Part shown: positions 37,647 through 47,217 of the stretch, one piece after another
Position numbering within the stretch: position 1 is the stretch's first letter
Layout of the letters: each line of letters begins with the position of its first letter
Assembly (NCBI GenBank): GCA_012999515.1
Contig: JABEEB010000001.1
Location: forward strand, 1,426,001-1,490,000
DNA from: Salifodinibacter halophilus
GTDB taxonomy: Bacteria > Pseudomonadota > Gammaproteobacteria > Nevskiales > Salinisphaeraceae
Length of the DNA: 64,000 bases
Direction of reading: 5' to 3'
Program-made: the position numbers and the translations under genes
Notes under the pieces: model-generated
What the model was told of the DNA's origin: nothing
Database searches by the model: none
Seen by the model: only the letters and a program-made list of their open reading frames with translations

Positions 37647-38111
37647 ATGCAAAACTTCGAAACCATCCTGCTCGCCTACGACGGAAGTGAGCGTGGGCGT
37701 GTTGCGTTGCGCCGCTGTCTACCGCTCATGGATTCCAACGCGGTCACGATCCACCTACTGGCTGTAGTACCGCTAGCTGGCGCCGTTGCGGCAGCCGACG
37801 GGTTTTATACCGAGAGCATGTACGAAGCTGAACGCGATCGCATCCAACAGATACTGGACGACGGTGTGAACAGGCTGCAGAGCCATGGCATCACAGCGAC
37901 TGGTTATCTGCGCGCCGGGGAACCAGCGCACCAGATTGCAGATCTGGCCACTGAACTGAGTACTGACCTTGTCGTTGTCGGCCATCAAAGACGCGGGCTG
38001 CTGTCGCGCTGGTGGCGTGGCTCAGTCGGTGCGTCGCTGCTCGATCGCCTCGATTGCTGCCTGCTCGTCGCCCAAGCTTGCGACGAAGAGCTCCCCGACG
38101 CCGCCGAGTAG
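37647..38111 (+). CDS. Universal stress protein, UspA family
   Basis: A 154-residue single-domain Usp protein: ETILLAYDGSERGRVALRRC at the start and VVVGHQRRGLLSRWWRGSVG near the end. The ATP-binding pattern G-x2-G-x9-G-S/T is nearly kept, but the second Gly is Arg, so ATP binding is uncertain. An AGAGG-type ribosome site precedes the ATG. The specific stress cannot be read from the sequence. Confidence 0.92.
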   Translation: MQNFETILLAYDGSERGRVALRRCLPLMDSNAVTIHLLAVVPLAGAVAAADGFYTESMYEAERDRIQQILDDGVNRLQSHGITATGYLRAGEPAHQIADLATELSTDLVVVGHQRRGLLSRWWRGSVGASLLDRLDCCLLVAQACDEELPDAAE

Positions 38112-38517
38112 CATCAATTGCTGACAGCACGACTTCGCAGTCGTAATAGTCTGCCCATGACCGCAACGGACAAAACCGCAAATTGCGTCACTTGTGAGGC
38201 AGTCGCAATCGACACCGGTCGCGCGACATTCGCTCAAGGCCCGGATTGAGTAGCAGTAAAAGGCGTTATAACCGCGCGCAGCATCGGGTTTTGGCACGCT
38301 TTATAACGTCGGAGTTTGCTGACAAATGCGTTTTGAGCCGGTTGCTGTGCCACCAACCAGCAGTCGGCGAGGCAACCATATTGCGCTCATCGGGCCACTG
38401 AACTTATAAGACCACCCCCTGGCAAATGCCCCAATTAAAAAGGCCGGCCCGCATTCGCGGGCCGGCCTGTCCAGTAACGGTAAGCTGGCTTACCAGCCCA
38501 TTGCTGGGTAGCGGTGT
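38112..38517. other. Intergenic region between uspA and metE
   Basis: This 406-base stretch is flanked by convergent genes. It contains the metE terminator at 38433-38468. In the rest I see no gene and no repeat beyond an 8-bp inverted repeat (CGTTATAA at 38264 and its complement at 38301) that is short enough to be chance. Confidence 0.45.
38433..38468 (-). terminator. Intrinsic terminator after metE
   Basis: A perfect 12-bp stem (AGGCCGGCCCGC, loop of four, GCGGGCCGGCCT) is followed on the minus strand by TTTTTAATT. It lies 50 bases after the metE stop, in the direction of metE transcription. Confidence 0.9.
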
Positions 38518-40806
38518 TTAGGCCGCCTTGGTCGTCTCGCGAAGTTCCTTCGCCGCATCGACCATGTGCTGCAACGCGGGCTTGACCTCGGCCCAACCAC
38601 GCGTTTTCAGACCACAATCTGGGTTAACCCAGATGCGCTCGGCCGGCAGCACATCGCGCGCTTTTTCCAGAAGCTGGATCATTTCCTGCTTGTTCGGTAC
38701 GCGCGGGCTGTGGATATCGTAGACACCCGGGCCGATTTCGTTCGGGTACTGGAACTTCACGAACGAATCCAGCAACTCCATCTGTGAGCGCGAGGTCTCG
38801 ATGGAAATGCAATCCGCATCCATAGCGGCAATCGACTCGATGATGTCGTTGAACTCCGAGTAGCACATATGCGTGTGCACTTGGGTTTCATCACGAACGC
38901 CCGAGGCCGTCAGCCGGAACGACTTGGTCGCCCAATCCAGATACGCGTCCCAGTCGGCACGTCGTAACGGCAGCCCTTCGCGGAACGCAGCCTCATCGCA
39001 CTGGATAGCGGCCAAACCGGCAGCTTCCAAATCCACGAGTTCGTCGCGGATCCCCAGAGCAACCTGTTTGACAGTCTCAGAACGTGGCTGATCGTCGCGC
39101 ACGAAGGCCCATTGCACCATGGTCACTGGACCGGTCAGCATGCCCTTCATGGGCTTATCGGTCAGCGACTGGGCATACTTCGACCATTTAACGGTCATCG
39201 GCTCAGACCGCGACACATCGCCGTAGATAATCGGCGGTTTGACGTAGCGGGTGCCATAGCTCTGCACCCAGCCAAACTGAGTGAAAGCGTAGCCCGACAA
39301 CTTCTCGCCGAAGTACTCGACCATGTCGTTACGCTCGAACTCACCGTGCACGAGCATGTCGAAGCCCATGTCTTCCTGCATCTTGACCGCATCCTGGATC
39401 TGTTTTTCCAGGAAGGCGTCGTACTCGGCGTCCGACATCTTGCCCTTCTTATGGGCCGCACGTGCCTGACGCACATCCTGAGTCTGCGGGAAGGAACCGA
39501 TGGTCGTGGTCGGGAACGCCGGCAAACCAAGCTTGGTATGCTGCTTCCGAGCACGCTCGGGATAAGCGGAACCACGCGCGTAGTCCTTGGCGGTAATGCC
39601 CGCAACGCGCCGCTGCACGGCCTCGTCGTGAATACGGGCCGACTCGGCGCGATTGGCTAGCGCTTCCTTGTTCGACGCAAGCTTCTGTTGGTCGACCTGG
39701 CCATCGGCCGCACGTGCCAAGAACACGAGCTCGTCCAGTTTTTCCTCGGCAAAAGCCAGCCAGCTCTTGAACTCAGCGTCGATTTTTTCTTCGCTTCGAA
39801 GCGTGACCGGCGAATGCAGCAGCGAGCAGGCCGGGCCGACCATCAAGCGGTCGCTGCCGAGCTCGCCATGGGCGGTCTTGAGCGTAGACAACGCTTTTTC
39901 GAGGTCGGTCGCCCAGATATTGCGGCCGTCGACAATGCCGACTGACAACGACGTCTTGTCGCCGACGCGTGCGGCAACCGGCTCGATATCTTCGGCCCCG
40001 CGTACAGCGTCGAGGTGCAGCGCATCGACTGGCAGCGAGGTGAACAGCTCGCGGTTGTCGGCTAGATCATTGAAGTAGTTGGCCACCATGATCTTGATGC
40101 CAGCGACCTTGGACAGTCGGTCGTACGCGGCACGCAGTGCATCCTGCTGAGCCTTCGAAAGGTCCAGCGAAAACACCGGCTCATCGATCTGCACCCATTC
40201 GGCGCCTTGGCTGGCCAGCTTGCTCAGAATCTGCTCGTAAACGCCGACCAGATCATCCAACAGCGACAGCTTATCGAAGTCACCTTCGGTGACCTTACCC
40301 AGCGTCAGGTACGTGACCGGGCCGACTAAGACCGGCTTCGTGGTAATATCGAGCTTTTTAGCCTCGTCGAATTCATCGAAGACCTTAGTCGAAGCCAACG
40401 AGAATTGGGTCTTCGGCGTGAACTCGGGAACGATGTAGTGGTAGTTGGTATCGAACCACTTAGTCATTTCGGCGGCGATGGCATCTTTGCCGCCACCTTG
40501 AATCCCACGCGCGATCGCAAACATCGTGTCCAAGTCGACGTTGCCACCGGACCAGCCGAAGCGCTCGGGGATGTTGCCGACCAGGCACATCATATCCAGA
40601 ACCTGGTCGTAGTACGAAAAGTCGTTGGATGGGATCAAATCGACCCCAGCGGCTTTTTGCTTTTCCCAGTTGCTCTGGCGAAGTTCGGTTCCGGTCGATT
40701 CCAGACCCTTGCGGTCCAGGTCGCCTTTCCAGTAAGCCTCGGTTGCCTTCTTCAGCTCCCGACGCTCACCAATACGCGGAAAGCCAAGGTTTTGCGCAAT
40801 AGTCAT
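38518..40806 (-). CDS. metE: Cobalamin-independent methionine synthase
   Basis: A 762-residue MetE that transfers the methyl group of 5-methyl-tetrahydropteroyltriglutamate to homocysteine. The N-terminal domain begins AQNLGFPRIGERRELKKATE; the C-terminal catalytic domain has FPTTTIGSFPQT, the zinc-binding HTHMCYSEFNDII, ISIETSRSQMELL and WVNPDCGLKTRGW. No cobalamin riboswitch is visible in the 130-base leader. Its own terminator follows. It consumes the same methyl-folate pool that the MetF/GcvT-like genes at 51670-54427 may use. Confidence 0.97.
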   Translation of the reverse strand: MTIAQNLGFPRIGERRELKKATEAYWKGDLDRKGLESTGTELRQSNWEKQKAAGVDLIPSNDFSYYDQVLDMMCLVGNIPERFGWSGGNVDLDTMFAIARGIQGGGKDAIAAEMTKWFDTNYHYIVPEFTPKTQFSLASTKVFDEFDEAKKLDITTKPVLVGPVTYLTLGKVTEGDFDKLSLLDDLVGVYEQILSKLASQGAEWVQIDEPVFSLDLSKAQQDALRAAYDRLSKVAGIKIMVANYFNDLADNRELFTSLPVDALHLDAVRGAEDIEPVAARVGDKTSLSVGIVDGRNIWATDLEKALSTLKTAHGELGSDRLMVGPACSLLHSPVTLRSEEKIDAEFKSWLAFAEEKLDELVFLARAADGQVDQQKLASNKEALANRAESARIHDEAVQRRVAGITAKDYARGSAYPERARKQHTKLGLPAFPTTTIGSFPQTQDVRQARAAHKKGKMSDAEYDAFLEKQIQDAVKMQEDMGFDMLVHGEFERNDMVEYFGEKLSGYAFTQFGWVQSYGTRYVKPPIIYGDVSRSEPMTVKWSKYAQSLTDKPMKGMLTGPVTMVQWAFVRDDQPRSETVKQVALGIRDELVDLEAAGLAAIQCDEAAFREGLPLRRADWDAYLDWATKSFRLTASGVRDETQVHTHMCYSEFNDIIESIAAMDADCISIETSRSQMELLDSFVKFQYPNEIGPGVYDIHSPRVPNKQEMIQLLEKARDVLPAERIWVNPDCGLKTRGWAEVKPALQHMVDAAKELRETTKAA

Positions 40807-40936
40807 GCTTGGATTATCACCTTTGGTTCAAATGTGTCGTCGCACGGACTTGGCCGATGCTCAAAACACACCGGCCAAGCGCGACAGCCATCGCGTGCGC
40901 GCTGCCGACTCGATCGAACTTAGGGGTATCGAGACG

Positions 40937-41188
40937 TTATTTCGGGGTCATGCCATAGCGCCGACGGAAGCGCTCCACATTACCCGTGGTGTCCATGATG
41001 TTCTGCTTGCCGGTGTAAAACGGGTGGGTAGCACTGGTGACCTCAAGCTTAACCAGCGGATATTCATTGCCGTCTTCCCACTCGATGGTTTCGTCGGTTG
41101 CCACCGTCGATTGCGACAGGAACGCGAAGTCCGCGCCCATATCTTTGAAGACCACCGGCCGATAATTCGGATGTATGTCTTTCTGCAT
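40937..41188 (-). CDS. rpmE2: 50S ribosomal protein L31 type B
   Basis: An 83-residue L31 of the cysteine-free type: [20 protein letters not shown] and [20 protein letters not shown] are diagnostic. Type B replaces zinc-containing L31 under zinc limitation in many bacteria. I see no clear Zur box in the short upstream gap (53 bases to ileS). It lies between metE and ileS on the same strand. Confidence 0.95.
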   Translation of the reverse strand: MQKDIHPNYRPVVFKDMGADFAFLSQSTVATDETIEWEDGNEYPLVKLEVTSATHPFYTGKQNIMDTTGNVERFRRRYGMTPK

Positions 41189-41241
41189 CTTCGCTATCCG
41201 TTGTTTGTGCGGGCAGCCCGCGTGTCGTTCGCCGCGTTTGT

Positions 41242-44200
41242 CTAACCACTGGTCGCCGGGCTGATCGCGATCGTAATGCGACCGGCGCCCAGTTCGAACG
41301 TCTCGACTACCCCATTTTCCGGGGATTCTACCGCTTCGAGACGGGTCGCCAATATTTCATCAGCGACAGTTTTCTCATGCTGCGCGACACTACGCGCGAT
41401 TTCGTCGTCAGCCAAGTAGTGTACCTGAATTCTATCGGCCACGTGAAAGTCGGCGCGTTTCCGGAGCTGCTGCACCCGATTGACTACTTCCCGCGCCACC
41501 CCGCGTGATTTGAGCGAGGCATCGATGGCGGTATCCAACGCCACTGTCACGCCGTCCTCGCGGCCAACCGCCCAACCGGCGATACCCTCCGCCGTTATAT
41601 CGAGGTCGTCCGGCCCCAATACGACGGTGGTGCCATTAACGTCAATCTCGAGCTGGCCAGACGCCAGATAGCGACTGAGCGCGTCGCCGTCGAGTTCGGC
41701 GATGACAGCAGCGGCCGGCTTCATGAGCGACCCGAGCCGCTTGCCGAGTGTGCGGAAATTGGCCTTGGCCCGGCGCGTAACGAGATCGGCCTCGCCGGTG
41801 ACGAATTCGACCGTATCGACGTTGACTTCATCGCGGATGATCGGCGCAACGGCTTCGATATCGGCGCGGGCCACATTCGACTCCTCGACCACCAGAACCC
41901 GCGCGAGCGGCTGGCGCACATTGTGGCCCGCATCGTTGCGAAGAGCCAGCACGTTGCCAACCACCGCGCGCGCCAGCCGCATGCGCCGCGCCAGATCAGT
42001 ATCGACCTGCGCCGCGTCATAAGCCGGATAATCAGCCAGGTGCACCGAGGCTCGTGCGCTGCTGCCACCTTTAAGCCGTGCGCACAGCCACTCGGCGAAA
42101 AACGGTGCGATAGGCGCCATCAGCCGCGCCACACCATCGAGACAGGTCAGCGTCGTGTGATACGCCGCACGCTTGTCGGCCACATCGCCGTCCGCCGCCT
42201 CAGGCGAACGATCGGCGCGCGCGCCGGCCCAGAAACGCGGCCGGGTGCGGCGGATATACCAGTTGGACAACGCATCGATGAACGATTCAACCGCGCGCGC
42301 GGCAGGCGTCGGATTATAGTTGTCGAATGCAGAACGAGCCTCGTGGATTGTCGAGTGCAGTTGCGACAAAATCCAGCGATCAAGCTCGGGGCGCTCAGCC
42401 ACCGGCGGCGCATCGGCATCGGCGGTAAAACCGTCGATATTGGCGTAGGTCGCGAAAAACGAATAGACATTTTCCAACGTCCCGAAGACCTTGGTGCGCG
42501 TGGCCTTGAGGCCGCGCTCGTCATATTTCGTGTCTTCCCATGGCGCGCTTGTAGCCAGCATGTACCAGCGGATAACGTCGGCACCGTGCTGGTCGAGCGC
42601 ATCGAACGGATCAACCGTGTTGCCCTTGGACTTGGACATTTTCTCGCCATTGGCGTCCAACAGCAGGCCGTTGACCACGACATTGCGGTAGGCCGGCGTG
42701 TCCATGACCAGCGTGGCGATCGCGTGCAGGGAATAAAACCAACCACGGGTCTGGTCGACGCCCTCACAGATAAAATCGGCCGGGAAGTTCGACTCGAATG
42801 CGGCTTGGTTTTCAAACGGATAATGCCACTGGGCGAACGGCATGGCGCCGGAGTCGAACCAAACGTCGATGATCTCCGGAACGCGCCGCATGGTGCCACC
42901 TCCTGCCGCCGGCCAGGTGACTGCATCAACCTGCGGCTTATGCAGGTCGAGTTCGGCGTCAGCCGGCACCGCATCACCGGCCAACTCGCGTAGTTCGGCG
43001 ATCGAACCGACAACCACGTAGTCGTCCGGATCCGCGTCGTTGACCCAGATTGGCAGCGGCGTCCCCCAGTATCGATGGCGCGACAACGCCCAGTCGACAT
43101 TATTTGCCAGCCAGTCGCCGAAGCGCCCGGTGCCGACGTGCGTCGGGTACCAGTTGATCTGGTTGTTGTACTCGACCAGCCGATCCTTGTGCGCACGTGT
43201 GGCGACGAACCAGGACTCGACCGGATAGTTCATCAATGGCGTTCCCTTACGCCAATCATGCGGATAGTTGTGGACTGTCACGTCCTGATTGAACAACAAC
43301 CCGCGGTGTTTGAGATCACGCGTGATCGGCTTATCGGCATCCTTAAACCACTGCCCACCGACCAGCGGGAAATCGTCACCAAACCGGCCATCAGCGCTTA
43401 TCGGGTTGAATACCGGCATACCTGCTGCCGACGTGACGTCGAAATCGTCAGCCCCGAAGGCAGGCGCTTCGTGGGCGATGCCGGTACCATCGGCGGTCGT
43501 GATGAAATCAGCGGCGATGATGCGCCAGGCGCTGTCGGCCTCCGGATGGTTGGCAAAGCAGTCGAACGGCGGTTTGTAACGCCGGCCAATCAAGGCGTCG
43601 GCACCGAAAGTATCGATGATCTCGGCATTGTCGCCGAGCGTGGCGGCAACGCAATCCCGCGCCAAGATATAAACCTGCCCGTCGAGCCGGGCGCTGGCAT
43701 ATTCAACGCTAGGCCCAACCGCGAGCGCAACGTTGGATGGCAGAGTCCACGGCGTGGTGGTCCACGCCAGGAGCGCTGTGTCGGGTTCGTCTTCGAGATA
43801 AAACCTGACCGTGACCGACGGGTCCTGGACTTCTTCGTAGCCAAGGCTGACCTCGTGCGACGACAGTACGGTCCCTGACCCCGGCGAATACCAGTGAATC
43901 TTGCGCCCTTTGTAGAGCAGGTCGCGCTCGTGGAGCTGTTTCAACAGCCACCAAACCGACTCGATATATTCGTTCGAATAGGTGACGTACGGATGATCGA
44001 GATCGACCCAGTACCCAATCCGGCGTGTCAGTTCGTTCCACTGATCGGTGTAGCGCAACACCGATTCACGACAGGCGGCGTTGTAGGCGTCGATGCCGAA
44101 CGCATCGATGTCCTCGCGCGAGGCCAGGCCCTGTTCTTTTTCAACCTCGATTTCGACCGGCAGTCCGTGGGTATCCCAGCCAGCTTTACGGTCGACACGG

Positions 44201-44433
44201 TAGCCGGCCATTGACTTGTAACGACAAAACACATCCTTGATCGTTCGGCCGAGCACATGGTGAATACCGGGCCGGCCGTTAGCCGTCGGCGGCCCTTCGT
44301 AGAAGGTGAACACCGGTGCGTCCGCGCGCTGATGGGTGCTCGCTTCGAACACGCCTTGCTCGCGCCACCAAGTGCCAATCTCGGCGTCCATCGCGGGCAT
44401 ATTCAGTGCCGAGGGCAACTCGTAAGCAGCCAT
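41242..44433 (-). CDS. ileS: Isoleucyl-tRNA synthetase, type-2 (eukaryote-like) form
   Basis: A 1063-residue class Ia synthetase. The HIGH motif is GIHHV (56-60) in [17 protein letters not shown], and KMSKS is in [16 protein letters not shown] (about 595). The editing domain ([18 protein letters not shown], then [17 protein letters not shown]) is present. Sequence and length fit type-2 IleRS as in Thermus and Bacteroidetes, not the 940-residue type-1 enzyme of E. coli; the C-terminal zinc finger of type 1 is missing. At places where several type-2 enzymes have Cys pairs this one reads [14 protein letters not shown] and [10 protein letters not shown], so zinc binding there is lost. Type-2 enzymes are often mupirocin-tolerant. 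It is not beside lspA/ribF, the usual site of type-1 ileS. Confidence 0.93.
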   Translation of the reverse strand: MAAYELPSALNMPAMDAEIGTWWREQGVFEASTHQRADAPVFTFYEGPPTANGRPGIHHVLGRTIKDVFCRYKSMAGYRVDRKAGWDTHGLPVEIEVEKEQGLASREDIDAFGIDAYNAACRESVLRYTDQWNELTRRIGYWVDLDHPYVTYSNEYIESVWWLLKQLHERDLLYKGRKIHWYSPGSGTVLSSHEVSLGYEEVQDPSVTVRFYLEDEPDTALLAWTTTPWTLPSNVALAVGPSVEYASARLDGQVYILARDCVAATLGDNAEIIDTFGADALIGRRYKPPFDCFANHPEADSAWRIIAADFITTADGTGIAHEAPAFGADDFDVTSAAGMPVFNPISADGRFGDDFPLVGGQWFKDADKPITRDLKHRGLLFNQDVTVHNYPHDWRKGTPLMNYPVESWFVATRAHKDRLVEYNNQINWYPTHVGTGRFGDWLANNVDWALSRHRYWGTPLPIWVNDADPDDYVVVGSIAELRELAGDAVPADAELDLHKPQVDAVTWPAAGGGTMRRVPEIIDVWFDSGAMPFAQWHYPFENQAAFESNFPADFICEGVDQTRGWFYSLHAIATLVMDTPAYRNVVVNGLLLDANGEKMSKSKGNTVDPFDALDQHGADVIRWYMLATSAPWEDTKYDERGLKATRTKVFGTLENVYSFFATYANIDGFTADADAPPVAERPELDRWILSQLHSTIHEARSAFDNYNPTPAARAVESFIDALSNWYIRRTRPRFWAGARADRSPEAADGDVADKRAAYHTTLTCLDGVARLMAPIAPFFAEWLCARLKGGSSARASVHLADYPAYDAAQVDTDLARRMRLARAVVGNVLALRNDAGHNVRQPLARVLVVEESNVARADIEAVAPIIRDEVNVDTVEFVTGEADLVTRRAKANFRTLGKRLGSLMKPAAAVIAELDGDALSRYLASGQLEIDVNGTTVVLGPDDLDITAEGIAGWAVGREDGVTVALDTAIDASLKSRGVAREVVNRVQQLRKRADFHVADRIQVHYLADDEIARSVAQHEKTVADEILATRLEAVESPENGVVETFELGAGRITIAISPATSG

Positions 44434-44528
44434 AAATTAATTCGTTGCCGGTTTCATCGAAACCAGGCAGTTTAACCCGCGCGCACGGCACCTGCACCTA
44501 TAACCCGGGCCGACGCGGCCGATTATCA

Positions 44529-44867
44529 TCAGTCACGACGCTCATGCGCCTGCGGCACCGGGTCGAAACCGCCTTCACACAGCGGATGGCAACGCACCAA
44601 GCGCCTGATCGTTAGCCAGCTGCCGCGCACGGGGCCGAACCGACCTATCGCAATGAGCGCGTACTCCGAACAAGTCGGCATAAACCGACAACGTGGACCG
44701 ATTAGCGGCGAAATCACCCAACGATAGATCACCACTGGCGTTAGCAGGACGCCGCTCAGGCAATGGCGTCCACCACGCGCGAGTGCTGCGGCAACACGAT
44801 AGCCGGTCGAGGTTATCTGGCTCACGATCGCGGGCACGCTTGTACGAACGCGTGCATCGAGCCCCAT
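44529..44867 (-). CDS. yidD: Membrane protein insertion efficiency factor YidD
   Basis: A 112-residue protein whose last 80 residues are Yid[21 protein letters not shown], then [18 protein letters not shown] and [16 protein letters not shown]. The N-terminal 30-35 residues exceed the usual length, so translation may begin later, at an internal start near residue 35. YidD assists YidC. It is usually encoded between rnpA and yidC, but here it stands alone between ileS and sufE. Confidence 0.88.
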   Translation of the reverse strand: MGLDARVRTSVPAIVSQITSTGYRVAAALARGGRHCLSGVLLTPVVIYRWVISPLIGPRCRFMPTCSEYALIAIGRFGPVRGSWLTIRRLVRCHPLCEGGFDPVPQAHERRD

Positions 44868-44953
44868 CTTGGCGTCATACTTGATACGACAATTGTCGTG
44901 CCCACTTTCCTACGTGCGGGTCGCAAAACCAAGCAGCAACCCAAGCATTAACT

Positions 44954-45370
44954 ATGGACAGCGATATTACACACCTCAAGGACACGTTCGAGATGTTGCC
45001 CGATTGGGAGGAGCGCTATCGCTACATCATCGATCTCGGCCGCAACCTCGAACCGCTGGCCGACGACGAACGAAACGAGGCAAGCCGCGTGCGCGGCTGT
45101 ATGAGCCAGGTCTGGCTGGTCGCCGACGAATGCGACGATCAGAAACTCCATTTCCGTGGCGACTCAGACGCCCACATCGTGCGCGGCCTGATCGGCGTGT
45201 TGCTAATGATCTATTCGGATAAGACACCGCGCGAAATCGCAGATACCGACATCAACCAGATCTTTACCGACCTAAACCTCGAGCAGCACATCACTATGAA
45301 TCGGCGCAACGGGCTTTATTCGATGGTCGAAACCATCGAGAACACAGCCCAGCGTCATTTGTCGGCCTGA
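44954..45370 (+). CDS. sufE: Cysteine desulfuration protein SufE
   Basis: A 138-residue SufE-like sulfur acceptor. The sulfur-carrying Cys lies in ASRVRGCMSQVWLVADE; the N-terminal LPDWEERYRYIIDLGR and C-terminal LEQHITMNRRNGLYSMVETI are family hallmarks. It accepts persulfide from a SufS/CsdA-type desulfurase for Fe-S assembly. No suf operon partner is in the window, so it may serve as a stand-alone SufE or CsdE. Confidence 0.94.
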   Translation: MDSDITHLKDTFEMLPDWEERYRYIIDLGRNLEPLADDERNEASRVRGCMSQVWLVADECDDQKLHFRGDSDAHIVRGLIGVLLMIYSDKTPREIADTDINQIFTDLNLEQHITMNRRNGLYSMVETIENTAQRHLSA

Positions 45371-45446
45371 CCTGCCTGACATCGCCGAAAGATTCCATCA
45401 TTAGTTCGTCACGCTCGCGCGCAGAAGCCCGGTAGACTGGCCTCGT

Positions 45447-46310
45447 ATGGGTCGATCCACCGCTCGCAGTCACTCCCCCTATCATCCAGTCAAACGCGCG
45501 CGGCGCGCGGTGCTGCGCCGCCTCGGGCGCTGGGCGCGTTCCGATTACGACGTACGGATCGATCTCGACAACGGTCAGCCAACAGCCAAGACGATTCAAT
45601 TTGCCGCCATTGAACAGGCTAATTCGGTCGCCGACGCGCTGGCGCACTTTGCCGACTCGCCACACGTCCCATCACTTATCGAACGCGACGGCCCGCGCGT
45701 GTCGACCGAGTTTGTAGCCGGCCAAATATGCGAACCCATGAGCGACTCGCTGGTACCGGACGTCGCGCGCTGTCTTGGCCATATCAACAGCGCGGGCGCA
45801 CGCGAATGCCAACTGGCGGGCAGCTCTTACTGGCAAGCGCATATCGACCGGCTCGACTACCTATTTCAAGCAAGCATTATCGATTACACACTCTATGCAC
45901 GGCTGCGCGATGCCACCGAAAACACAGCGCCGGGTACGCTGCGAATTGGTTTCGACTACACCGACCCAATCGGTCAAAACTTGATTCAGCGCTCTGATCA
46001 ATCCTTGGTCGCGGTTATTGACGTCAAGAATCTGCGCGCCGACCAGCCTGCAGGGCTCGGCATGGCCAAGGCCGCCAGCAAATGGCTGACACCGGAACGA
46101 CAACCGCATTTTTTCGAGGCGCTGGCAGCGACCGACGACGCACACGTCGCACACTACTTCGATTTCCTATGCTTGTTTGAACGTGTCGAGCGCTCGGCAC
46201 GCAAGACCAAAGCCGAGATCCAGTTTCGGCGCTGGCACAAGAAAACCAGCCAGCGCCGGCGCCACTTGCAGCGTCTGGTGGACACCATCGAATCGCCGGA
46301 GACACCATGA
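45447..46310 (+). CDS. Kinase-like protein of unknown function
   Basis: A 287-residue protein with a basic N-terminus and a basic C-terminal tail. I do not recognise a named family, but one region resembles the catalytic part of aminoglycoside-phosphotransferase-like kinases: YTDPIGQNLI (171-180, compare HGDLHPGNIL, Asp173 and Asn178) followed by VAVIDVKNL with Asp192 at the DFG-like position. The His of the usual motif is Tyr here. An N-terminal Lys-Glu pair cannot be placed with confidence. The next gene overlaps by 4 bases and encodes a membrane PH-like protein, so they probably act together. Alternative: a divergent lipid A or LPS heptose kinase-like protein. Confidence 0.65.
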   Translation: MGRSTARSHSPYHPVKRARRAVLRRLGRWARSDYDVRIDLDNGQPTAKTIQFAAIEQANSVADALAHFADSPHVPSLIERDGPRVSTEFVAGQICEPMSDSLVPDVARCLGHINSAGARECQLAGSSYWQAHIDRLDYLFQASIIDYTLYARLRDATENTAPGTLRIGFDYTDPIGQNLIQRSDQSLVAVIDVKNLRADQPAGLGMAKAASKWLTPERQPHFFEALAATDDAHVAHYFDFLCLFERVERSARKTKAEIQFRRWHKKTSQRRRHLQRLVDTIESPETP

Positions 46311-46858
46311 TTCTGTTTCCAATCAAAACCTATCCGTGGCGTGCTTTCGTTGTACTGGCCAGTGCCACGGTCGCATTGCCGGTCGCGTTGATCGGTTTAA
46401 TGCTCGCGCTCGCCGCGGTTATACCAAGCTGGCTCTCGACCCTCGGCATAGCCGTCGGTATCGGCTTACTCCTTTCAATCAATGCCGCGTTGACCGTTCT
46501 TGCGGTGTATATCACCACCCGCAACGAGGTCACCATTCGCGATGCCACACTGCATCTAAAAGGTGGTGCTTTTCACGAGCGCGTACCGCTGGACTCGATC
46601 ATCGATTCACGCGTGGTCTCCCTGACCAACAACCGTTATCTGGCACATGCTCGGCGCGAGAACGGCATCACATTGCCGGGTTTTCGCCTTGGCTGGTTCC
46701 GGACATGCTACGACGAGCTGGTTTTCGTGATTGCCGGGAGCCGCTGTCAGCGCGGTGTCCATCTGCGCTCGTCGCGCGCTTTCTCCGTGTTGTTGGCCGC
46801 AGACAACCCGGAAGCACTCAAAGCGGCACTAGACGCGCCCGAATCACGCCAACACTAG
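46307..46858 (+). CDS. Membrane protein with PH-like domain, unknown function
   Basis: A 183-residue protein with two N-terminal membrane helices (FVVLASATVALPVALIGLML and TLGIAVGIGLLLSINAALTV) joined by a short loop, then a soluble domain of about 100 residues rich in beta strands (RNEVTIRDATLHLKGGAFHE and RVPLDSIIDSRVV), typical of bacterial PH-like (bPH) proteins. Its ATG overlaps the stop of the kinase-like gene by 4 bases. Function unknown; a role at the membrane, perhaps in envelope stress or signalling, is only a guess. Confidence 0.7.
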   Translation: MILFPIKTYPWRAFVVLASATVALPVALIGLMLALAAVIPSWLSTLGIAVGIGLLLSINAALTVLAVYITTRNEVTIRDATLHLKGGAFHERVPLDSIIDSRVVSLTNNRYLAHARRENGITLPGFRLGWFRTCYDELVFVIAGSRCQRGVHLRSSRAFSVLLAADNPEALKAALDAPESRQH

Positions 46859-47217
46859 TCACTGACGCAACAACACACGGCCTACGCCCGTAGGACAGCA
46901 CTTAGCTTGTCGCATACACCCAGCCGCCGCCGAACGAGCATGCCCTGAGAACGGCAGCATCACGCGCCCTTTCAAAGCGTTCAGTCACACTGATCGCCCA
47001 TTACTCGCCGTTGACAGACACCCTGCCGGCAACATGCAAGTAGCACGGCGGCTATGTCACCCCTTTTTGCCGTAACTTGCCCACATCCACCCCAGCAAGT
47101 CGCGCCTATTCAATCCAGCGTCGCAAGTGCGCTAGTCGTCCGCGTCAGCCAGTTCTAGTGTTAAGTCACGCGCAGCGTAATAAACCCGCAATCGACAACG
47201 GACTCGACGGTTCTGAC
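46859..47217 (+). other. Intergenic region upstream of purU
   Basis: This 359-base stretch precedes purU. An open frame runs through its last 140 bases in the purU frame (from 47077), but that part looks like random translation and is not conserved-looking. I see no other gene, terminator or clear palindrome. Confidence 0.45.

Noticed and set aside
38264-38308. 8-bp inverted repeat CGTTATAA / TTATAACG with a 29-base spacer
   Set aside because: Short, no nearby gene start on a suitable strand, and expected by chance in a region of this length.
40807-40936. Possible cobalamin riboswitch or other leader element before metE
   Set aside because: I looked for a B12-box-like sequence and conserved hairpins and found none; 130 bases is also short for such an element.
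47077-47217. N-terminal extension of PurU
   Set aside because: The 47 extra residues are not similar to PurU; the ACT domain begins directly after the ATG at 47218.
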